Source of the DNA: CAZLQG01 sp964561655
GTDB taxonomy: Bacteria > Patescibacteriota > Doudnabacteria > UBA920
Assembly: GCA_964561655.1 (NCBI GenBank)
Contig: CAZLQG010000027.1
Span: forward strand, 1 to 9,945
Length of the DNA stretch: 9,945 nucleotides
Direction of reading: 5' to 3'
Part shown: piece after piece, positions 4,795 to 9,945 of the stretch
How positions within the stretch are numbered: the stretch's first letter is position 1
Layout: each line of letters begins with the position of its first letter
Notes under the pieces: generated by a model
Database searches by the model: none
Seen by the model: only the letters and a program-made list of their open reading frames with translations
What the model was told of the DNA's origin: nothing
Made by a program: the position numbers and the translations under genes

Positions 4795-5940
4795 ATGTCA
4801 AAAAACAAGACAACTATTTTAGCTATTGAGACCAGCTGCGACGAGACTGCCGCGGCTGTTTTATCCTTGGAGGGGAAAAGCTATAGTTTTTCCCCTTCCA
4901 AACATTCGCCTTCGGCAAACCCTCCCCTTTTCCAGAAGTTGCCTCGCGGCCGGAATGAATTCGATTCGCTCGGCTCTGCTAAAAACATCAAAACCCTTTC
5001 TTCCGTTGTTAAATCGCAAATAAAAATCCATAAATTTTTCGGCGGGGTTTTCCCGGAAGCCGCGGCAAGGGCACACGTAAAAAACATCCGGCCGGTAATA
5101 GAAAAAGCCCTGAGTGATGCCAAAATTAAATTAGAAAACGTTGATTATTTTGCAGTCACAGTGGGACCGGGTCTTAATCCATCTCTTCTCGTGGGCGTTG
5201 AATTTGTTAAAGGCCTTTCCTTTGCCACAGGCAAACCAATTATCCCGGTAAACCACTTAGCTGGTCACCTATATTCTCCCTTTGGCCGAAAATTTCAAAT
5301 TTCAAATTTCAAATTTCAAAATATCTTTCCATCAGTAAACTTGATAGTCAGCGGCGGACATACAATACTGGTTTTGATGAAAAACCTCAAGCAATACAAA
5401 GTTTTAGGGCAAACCGTGGACGATGCCGCAGGCGAAGCGTTTGATAAAATCGCAAGGCTTTTAGGGCTCTCCTATCCGGGAGGCCCTGAGCTTTCTAAAC
5501 TTGCACGGGATGGAAATCCCAAAGCTATAAATTTTCCTCGTCCTATGCTGAATAAAAAAAATTACAACTTTTCTTTTTCAGGGTTAAAAACTTCCGTGCT
5601 TTATTTTATGCGCGATAATAAAAAAACATCAAAAAAAGACATCGCCGCATCTGTCCAACAAGCAATAGTTGACGTCTTAACAAATAAAACCCTGCGCGCC
5701 GCAAAAGAATTCAAAGTCAAATCCATTGCCATCTCCGGAGGAGTCAGCGCAAATAAAGTATTACGTAATTTATTACGTAATACTTGCAAAAAAAAGGCTT
5801 TAGGTTTTTTTATGCCTCCTACCAAGCTTTCCACTGACAACGCGGAAATGATAGGCCTTGCCGCAGCCATAAAACTTTTGCAAGGCTTTAAGCCCGTGCC
5901 TTACAGAAAAGTAGACGCAAGACCCAACCTATCGCTATAA
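4795..5940 (+). CDS. tsaD: tRNA N6-adenosine threonylcarbamoyltransferase TsaD
   Basis: Transfers threonylcarbamoyl to A37 of ANN-decoding tRNAs (t6A synthesis), normally with TsaB and TsaE, which are not in view. Visible motifs: ETSCDET (12-18), FGGVFPEAAARAHV (82-94), the metal-binding HLAGH (His154, His158), SGGHT (186-190), DDAAGEAFDKIARLLGL, FSFSGLKTS, SGGVSAN and TDNAEM (Asp348). It is 381 residues against about 337 in E. coli. Most of the excess is a 36-residue insert at about 28-63 between the first motif and LSSVVKSQ, plus a short FQISNFKFQN insert at about 167-176 encoded by four AAATTTC heptamers. All catalytic motifs remain, so the gene should be functional. The ATG has no Shine-Dalgarno sequence. 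Confidence 0.97.
   Translation: MSKNKTTILAIETSCDETAAAVLSLEGKSYSFSPSKHSPSANPPLFQKLPRGRNEFDSLGSAKNIKTLSSVVKSQIKIHKFFGGVFPEAAARAHVKNIRPVIEKALSDAKIKLENVDYFAVTVGPGLNPSLLVGVEFVKGLSFATGKPIIPVNHLAGHLYSPFGRKFQISNFKFQNIFPSVNLIVSGGHTILVLMKNLKQYKVLGQTVDDAAGEAFDKIARLLGLSYPGGPELSKLARDGNPKAINFPRPMLNKKNYNFSFSGLKTSVLYFMRDNKKTSKKDIAASVQQAIVDVLTNKTLRAAKEFKVKSIAISGGVSANKVLRNLLRNTCKKKALGFFMPPTKLSTDNAEMIGLAAAIKLLQGFKPVPYRKVDARPNLSL
4872..4990 (+). repeat. Insert-like segment within tsaD
   Basis: This segment codes for the extra 36 or so residues of TsaD, rich in Ser, Pro and Lys and unlike the rest of the protein. It starts with an imperfect 24-base palindrome, GGGGAAAA-g-CTATAG-t-TTTTCCCC (4872-4895), and includes further self-complementary bits (GCCTTCGGC, CGCGGCCG). 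It keeps the frame, as an in-frame palindromic element would. No second copy is in the window. Confidence 0.45.
5290..5317 (+). repeat. Four tandem AAATTTC heptamers in tsaD
   Basis: Four perfect consecutive copies of AAATTTC lie within coding sequence, giving FQISNFKF in the protein. Another copy is directly before the tsaD start codon (4786-4792). The unit of 7 is not a multiple of 3, so gain or loss of one unit would shift the frame. Confidence 0.9.
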
Positions 5941-5949
5941 CTCTTATAC

Positions 5950-5978
5950 TTGATGCTTTATGCTTGATACTTTATACT
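5950..5978 (+). promoter_or_regulatory. Promoter of the nnrD-valS operon
   Basis: TTGATG (5950-5955), 17 bases, TATACT (5973-5978). Expected start about 5985, giving an untranslated leader of about 175 bases before nnrD. Confidence 0.6.
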
Positions 5979-5985
5979 ATACTTA

Positions 5986-6160
5986 AGCCCATATTCCGGA
6001 TGTCGCCGGAATGGTGCCGGAAGAAATCCATCATTAGATGGAAATTAGACCCGGCCGGAGACTGCCCGTTAAAGCGGTAAAATTAAGCACTAATTGAGTT
6101 GGTACCTTCCTATTGAAAATGATAGGAACTCAAACACCTAATTTTAGGTGTTTTGTTTTT
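5986..6160 (+). promoter_or_regulatory. T-box-like leader RNA of nnrD-valS
   Basis: Ordered structures in the leader: hairpin TTCCGG-ATGTCG-CCGGAA (5994-6011); stem GCCGG/CCGGC (6016-6055) with an internal loop and an inner TCCATC/GATGGA hairpin; ACTGC/GCGGT (6061-6078) containing CCGTTA; then a T-box-type antiterminator. In the antiterminator, TTGAGT (6094-6099) pairs with ACTCAA (6128-6133), the bulge is TGGTACC (6100-6106), and TCCTAT (6108-6113) pairs with ATAGGA (6122-6127). The UGGN of a T-box bulge pairs with the NCCA end of uncharged tRNA; UGGU fits tRNA-Val with discriminator A. A terminator follows at once and valS is downstream. No canonical long Stem I or specifier loop could be assigned; valine codons occur at 6002-6004 (GUC, hairpin loop) and 6014-6016 (GUG). 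Terminator and antiterminator overlap by only two bases. Confidence 0.6.
6132..6160 (+). terminator. Intrinsic terminator in the nnrD-valS leader
   Basis: AAACACCT (6132-6139) and AGGTGTTT (6146-6153) form an 8-bp stem with loop AATTTT, followed by TGTTTTT. The U-run touches the nnrD ATG at 6161, so this is a leader terminator (attenuator) and not the end of an upstream gene. Confidence 0.75.
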
Positions 6161-6949
6161 ATGAAAACCATAACATCCGCCATAATTAAAAAACTTAACC
6201 TGCCAAAATCCAATTCCCACAAAGGGCAAAACGGACGGCTCTTGATAATCGCAGGAAGCAAAAAATATCCCGGAGCACTATTGTACACGGTCAAGACCGC
6301 CTCCAGAATCGCGGATTTGGTTTATATTTTAACTACTCCCGATAATAAGGAGATGATTAAAAAACTGCGGTTGAAAACTGCGGAATTTATGCCAAACACC
6401 CCCCCTTTATTTAAAGATATTGACACTATCCTAATTGGTCCGGGACTTGGCATTTCCTCCAGGAGTAAAAATTTAGTACGCAAGGTTCTAAAATCCAAAA
6501 TTAAAGCTCTACTCGATGCCGACGCTTTAAATGTCCTAGATAAAAAACTTACAATGCTCATCAACCATCGCCATATCCTTACCCCCCACCACCGTGAATT
6601 CCAAAGATTATTCAAACTTAAAGCCTCAGCTCAAAACGCCGAAAAGATGGCAAAAAAATATCAATGCACTATAGTGTTAAAAGGGCCGGTTGATTACATT
6701 GCAAGCAACAAGGAGGGGTTATGGCAGAACAAAACCGGCAATGCGGGGATGACCAAGGGAGGAACCGGAGACGTGCTGGCCGGGCTGATTGCCGGATTAT
6801 ACTGCAAAAATGGCGCTTTTACGTCGGCAGCAGCAGGAGCATATGTCTGTGGTAGAACCGGGGACGAGTTATACAAAAAAGTCGGCACGTTCTACAATGC
6901 GGAGGACTTAACAAAACAAATTCCAAAAACTTTTAAAAAAATACTATAA
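6161..6949 (+). CDS. nnrD: ADP/ATP-dependent NAD(P)H-hydrate dehydratase
   Basis: Repairs hydrated NADH and NADPH (NAD(P)HX) by ATP- or ADP-driven dehydration in the cytoplasm. Ribokinase-like fold of 262 residues. Motifs: HKGQNGRLLIIAGS (20-33), ILIGPGLG (90-97), LLDADALN (117-124), LTPHHREF (140-147), VLKGPVDYI and the nucleotide-binding NAGMTKGGTGDVLAG (194-208, Asp204). Only the dehydratase domain is present; the N-terminal epimerase domain of the fused E. coli protein is missing. An upstream ATG at 6113 is in frame but lies within the leader hairpins and its extra residues do not resemble the family, so the ATG at 6161 was chosen. valS follows after 11 bases, so the leader probably controls both. 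Confidence 0.92.
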   Translation: MKTITSAIIKKLNLPKSNSHKGQNGRLLIIAGSKKYPGALLYTVKTASRIADLVYILTTPDNKEMIKKLRLKTAEFMPNTPPLFKDIDTILIGPGLGISSRSKNLVRKVLKSKIKALLDADALNVLDKKLTMLINHRHILTPHHREFQRLFKLKASAQNAEKMAKKYQCTIVLKGPVDYIASNKEGLWQNKTGNAGMTKGGTGDVLAGLIAGLYCKNGAFTSAAAGAYVCGRTGDELYKKVGTFYNAEDLTKQIPKTFKKIL

Positions 6950-6960
6950 CTTTAACTAAT

Positions 6961-9135
6961 ATGAAACTGTCTAAAGCTTATAACCCAAAAGACGTGGAAC
7001 ATAAAACCTACGAAAAATGGCTGGAGTCTGGATATTTTAACCCGGACAAGCTTAAAGGCGAGCCTTACACCATTATTATGCCGCCGCCGAACGTTACCGG
7101 CACGCTCCATATTGGTCATGCTTTGTTCGTAACGATTCAGGATATTCTTATCAGGTGGCAGCGCATGATGGGCAAAAAGGCCCTGTGGCTACCCGGTACG
7201 GACCATGCGGCTATCGCCACCCAAAGCAAGGTGGAAGAGCAACTTTATAAAAAAGAAAAAAAGACGCGCCAAGAGTTAGGACGTGAACCATTCTTAAAGA
7301 TGGTAGAAAAACTCGCGCAAGAAAGCCATGACACCATAGTCAACCAATTAAAAAGAATGGGCGCCTCCTGCGATTGGTCAAGAGAAGCTTATACTTTGGA
7401 TGCCGATCGCACTCTGGCTGTTCGAACCGCCTTCAAGCGTATGTACGAGGACGGAATTATTTACCAAGGAAACCGCATTGTTAACTGGGATCCCAAGCTC
7501 CAAACCACGGTGAGTGATGACGAAATTGAATGGAAAGAACAAACCACGCCTTTTTACTATTTGAGATATGGACCCTTTACCATTGGAACCGCCCGTCCGG
7601 AAACCAAATTCGGCGACAAATATGTGGTCATGCATCCGGATGATAAAAGATACAAAAAATACAAGCACGGCGACAAACTCAATTTGGAATGGATAAACGG
7701 ACCCGTAGTAGCCACGGTAATTAAAGACAAAGCGGTGGACCCTGAGTTTGGCAGCGGGGTTATGACCATAACTCCCTGGCACGATGCCGCGGACTTTGAC
7801 ATTGCCCAAAGACATAATTTAGACAAAGAACAAATTATTGACGAACGCGGCCTGCTTTTGCCCGTTGCCGAGGAATTCGCCGGCCAGCACATTAAAAAAG
7901 CGCGGGAAGTTATTGTAGAAAAACTTAAAAAGAAAGGTTTACTCGAAAAAATTGATGAAAAATATCAAAACCGAATAGCCACTAATTCCCGAGGCGGAGG
8001 CATTATTGAACCTCAAATTAAAAAACAGTGGTTTATAGATGTAAATAAAAAATTTAAGATTAAGAATTCAAGATTAAAGAGCATCAAGCCCGGACAGCAA
8101 ACGACTTTGAAGGAACTGATGATAAGCGTTGTTAAATCCGGGGAGATAAAAATTATTCCCAAACATTTTGAAAAAATCTACTTTCACTGGATTAACAACT
8201 TACGCGACTGGTGCATATCTAGACAAATTTGGTACGGACACCAAATCCCTGTGTGGTACAAAGAAGACAAAATCCACTGCGATATAGAAGCACCCAAAGG
8301 CGAAAGCTGGAAGCAAGACCCAGACACGCTCGATACTTGGTTTAGTAGCGGGCTTTGGACTTTTAGCACATTGGGCTGGCCGGAACAAACACCTGATTTA
8401 AAAACTTTCCACCCAACGGATGTTTTGGAAACCGCGTACGACATTCTGTTTTTCTGGGTGGCAAGGATGATACTTATGTCAGGCTATCACTTAGGCGAAA
8501 TACCTTTTAAATACGTTTATCTGCACGGACTAGTGCGCGACAAGGACCGGCAGAAAATGAGCAAGACCAAGGACAATGTTATTGACCCGCTTGGCGTGAT
8601 TGATATTTACGGCACAGACGCGCTTAGGTTTGCACTGGTTTTTAACACCACCCCGGGCACGGATTTACCTTTAAGCGAAGATAAAATTAAAGGCATGAAA
8701 CACTTTGCCAATAAGCTTTGGAATATCAGCCGTTATGTTCTTTCGAACATAACGGAAGAAACCAAAAACCAAGAACCAAAAAACAAACCTAAAGCTATTA
8801 CAAATGCAGACAAAGATGTCCTGGAAAAACTTGGCTCAACTGTTAAAAACGTCACTAAAGATCTAGAAACCTTCAGGCTTCATGAAGCCGCACAGAAAAT
8901 TTACCAGTTCACCTGGCATGAACTGGCAGACAAATACATTGAAGCCAGCAAAAAACAACTGGCTGATGAAAAATTAAAGGAAAATACCCAAAAAATCTTA
9001 AATTATTCACTCATTCAAATCTTAAAATTATTGCATCCTTTCATGCCCTTTATCACTGAACATATTTGGGGTATGCTGAAGGAAAAGAAATTAACAAAAG
9101 AAGAATTATTAATCGTGGCAGATTGGCCAAAATAA
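6961..9135 (+). CDS. valS: Valine--tRNA ligase (short form)
   Basis: Class I synthetase charging tRNA-Val in the cytoplasm. The N-terminal Rossmann part has PPPNVTGTLHIGHAL with HIGH at 50-53 and WLPGTDHAAIATQ. The CP1 editing domain (about 195-345) has GTARPETKFGD (209-219) and GVMTITPWHDAADF. The catalytic core continues with DWCISRQIWYGHQIPVWY and DTWFSSGLW, then KMSKT at 532-536, and a helical anticodon-binding domain (about 585-715). It has 724 residues, much less than the about 950 of E. coli; the C-terminal coiled-coil arm is absent. The signature is KMSKT-KDN where KMSKS-KGN is usual. A Lys-rich insert near 364-380 (FKIKNSRLKS) is encoded by AT-rich repeat-like DNA. The start has no ribosome-binding site. 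Confidence 0.97.
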   Translation: MKLSKAYNPKDVEHKTYEKWLESGYFNPDKLKGEPYTIIMPPPNVTGTLHIGHALFVTIQDILIRWQRMMGKKALWLPGTDHAAIATQSKVEEQLYKKEKKTRQELGREPFLKMVEKLAQESHDTIVNQLKRMGASCDWSREAYTLDADRTLAVRTAFKRMYEDGIIYQGNRIVNWDPKLQTTVSDDEIEWKEQTTPFYYLRYGPFTIGTARPETKFGDKYVVMHPDDKRYKKYKHGDKLNLEWINGPVVATVIKDKAVDPEFGSGVMTITPWHDAADFDIAQRHNLDKEQIIDERGLLLPVAEEFAGQHIKKAREVIVEKLKKKGLLEKIDEKYQNRIATNSRGGGIIEPQIKKQWFIDVNKKFKIKNSRLKSIKPGQQTTLKELMISVVKSGEIKIIPKHFEKIYFHWINNLRDWCISRQIWYGHQIPVWYKEDKIHCDIEAPKGESWKQDPDTLDTWFSSGLWTFSTLGWPEQTPDLKTFHPTDVLETAYDILFFWVARMILMSGYHLGEIPFKYVYLHGLVRDKDRQKMSKTKDNVIDPLGVIDIYGTDALRFALVFNTTPGTDLPLSEDKIKGMKHFANKLWNISRYVLSNITEETKNQEPKNKPKAITNADKDVLEKLGSTVKNVTKDLETFRLHEAAQKIYQFTWHELADKYIEASKKQLADEKLKENTQKILNYSLIQILKLLHPFMPFITEHIWGMLKEKKLTKEELLIVADWPK

Positions 9136-9136
9136 T

Positions 9137-9385
9137 ATGAAAAGGCCAGAAGAAGCTCCAAGGTTTTCCAATCCTGACTTGCTCAACTATCAAAATAAAC
9201 TAATAAAACCCACTGAAACATCTTCGGCACACACTTGGCGAGTAGTAGCTATTGATAAAAATAGAGGAATTTTAACAATAATAAAAGAAACCCAAAAACC
9301 CGACCGGTTAAAAGATGCGATTTCTGATGGAGAACGGCTCCAATTGACCCTTGAACAGCTAAAATATTGGGAAATTATCAACTAA
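9137..9385 (+). CDS. Small conserved-looking protein of unknown function
   Basis: 82 residues, not recognised. It starts one base after the valS stop codon, so it is probably translated by coupling and belongs to the same operon. The protein is soluble and charged, without a signal peptide or membrane segment. The N-terminal 30 residues are polar and proline-containing; the rest (HTWRVVAIDKNRGILTIIKE and LTLEQLKYWEIIN) looks like a few beta strands followed by a helix. A terminator follows directly. Position and codon use like its neighbours support a real gene. A link to translation is only suggested by the neighbour. Confidence 0.65.
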   Translation: MKRPEEAPRFSNPDLLNYQNKLIKPTETSSAHTWRVVAIDKNRGILTIIKETQKPDRLKDAISDGERLQLTLEQLKYWEIIN

Positions 9386-9412
9386 AAAACCCCTCAGAAT
9401 GAGGGATTTTTT
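9384..9412. terminator. Bidirectional terminator
   Basis: CCCTCA (9391-9396) and TGAGGG (9400-9405) with loop GAA, flanked by A6 on the left and T6 on the right. It can stop the valS operon on the plus strand and the convergent aminotransferase gene on the minus strand. Confidence 0.85.
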
Positions 9413-9438
9413 AATTACTCTTTACTGTTTACTTATTA

Positions 9439-9945
9439 CTATTTCCTTTTCAAATACGCCTCCAGCCCTCTTCTTAAAACTTCCATCGCCTCTTTAAGCT
9501 CTTTGGTATTAAGCACATAAGCAATGCGGATTTCATTCCTGCCAAGGCCTTTGGTGATGTAAAAATCTTCCATGGGCGTGACCATTACGGTCTTTTTTTG
9601 ATAGCTGAATTTAGTAAGCATAAATTTTACAAAATCCTCCGCGTTTTTAACCGGCAGCTTTACTGCCTCGTAAAACGCACCCTGGGGCTTTCCGAAAATC
9701 ACTTTGGGCATCTTTTTTAAAGCATTATAAACCACGTTTCTCCTGCGCAGATATTCTTTGGTAATTTTGCTAACATAAGGCTTAGAATTGCTTAAAAGTG
9801 GCACTAACCCTAGCTGCTCAAGGCTCGGCGCGGAAAGGCGTGCCTGCGCGAATTTTAAAATGCCCACCATTAGTTCATTATTAAAACTTGCTACGCAGCC
9901 AATGCGCGCACCGGGCATGGAAAATCTCTTTGACACGCTGTCAGT
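9439..9945 (-). CDS. Class I/II PLP-dependent aminotransferase (N-terminus beyond the window)
   Basis: C-terminal 168 residues of a fold-type I aminotransferase, the aspartate aminotransferase-like group. The frame is open to the right edge and begins TDSVSKRFSMPGARIG. The Lys in SVSK is the expected PLP Schiff-base lysine, and the Arg in GARIG is the phosphate-binding residue. Later come PQGAFYEAVKLP and NEIRIAY, whose Arg matches the one binding the substrate carboxylate. About 230 residues (substrate-binding and most of the PLP domain) are outside the window, so the substrate cannot be assigned. It is convergent with the valS operon. Confidence 0.92.
   Translation of the reverse strand, partial: TDSVSKRFSMPGARIGCVASFNNELMVGILKFAQARLSAPSLEQLGLVPLLSNSKPYVSKITKEYLRRRNVVYNALKKMPKVIFGKPQGAFYEAVKLPVKNAEDFVKFMLTKFSYQKKTVMVTPMEDFYITKGLGRNEIRIAYVLNTKELKEAMEVLRRGLEAYLKRK

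Noticed and set aside
5290..5317. CRISPR-like repeat array
   Set aside because: The heptamers are directly adjacent with no spacers and lie inside a gene; no CRISPR array or cas gene is present in the window.
6113..6160. Upstream start codon for nnrD at 6113
   Set aside because: It lies in the antiterminator and terminator hairpins, and the family-like sequence begins at the ATG at 6161.
7378..7892. Minus-strand open frames opposite valS
   Set aside because: They are shadows of the synthetase editing domain and show no recognisable protein features.

Overview
The window looks like a scaffold piece from a Candidate Phyla Radiation (Patescibacteria, probably Parcubacteria-type) bacterium. This is inferred from: a compact, moderately AT-rich layout; start codons mostly without a Shine-Dalgarno sequence; short GC-rich palindromes and AAATTTC-type filler words both between and inside genes; a shortened valyl-tRNA synthetase; and membrane-anchored proteins with extracytoplasmic domains. 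TGA is not needed as a sense codon. No rRNA or other species marker is present, so the taxonomic call is an inference.

Left part, minus strand (45-3853). Reading from right to left, a membrane-anchored lysozyme-like protein is followed by a membrane-anchored HtrA serine protease, apparently as one envelope-related transcription unit. Next comes a hairpin-rich non-coding stretch (1634-1830). Then comes a CsoR-type metal-sensing repressor with its own promoter and a C6/G6 operator, and finally thioredoxin reductase (trxB). trxB is cut by a 10-N assembly gap, and the reading-frame change at that gap is an artefact. csoR and trxB are separated by a 170-bp interval bounded by inverted repeats.

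Middle part, plus strand (3909-5940). A GIY-YIG nuclease-like gene has a perfect 30-bp palindrome in its leader, and its last codons overlap tRNA-Glu(UUC). A terminator hairpin follows, then a DoxX-like membrane protein and tsaD. TsaD is the t6A tRNA-modification enzyme, here with a 36-residue insertion that looks like an inserted element and a 4x heptamer repeat.

Right part, plus strand (5950-9412). A promoter starts a structured leader of about 175 nt that ends in a T-box-like antiterminator (bulge UGGUACC) and an intrinsic terminator. It sits directly before nnrD, valS and a small unknown gene, which appear to form one operon. A bidirectional terminator separates this operon from a convergent class I aminotransferase gene that runs off the right end.

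The most interesting items are the T-box-like leader before nnrD-valS, the palindromic elements carried in frame inside trxB and probably tsaD, the hairpin-rich region between htrA and csoR, and the csoR promoter/operator.
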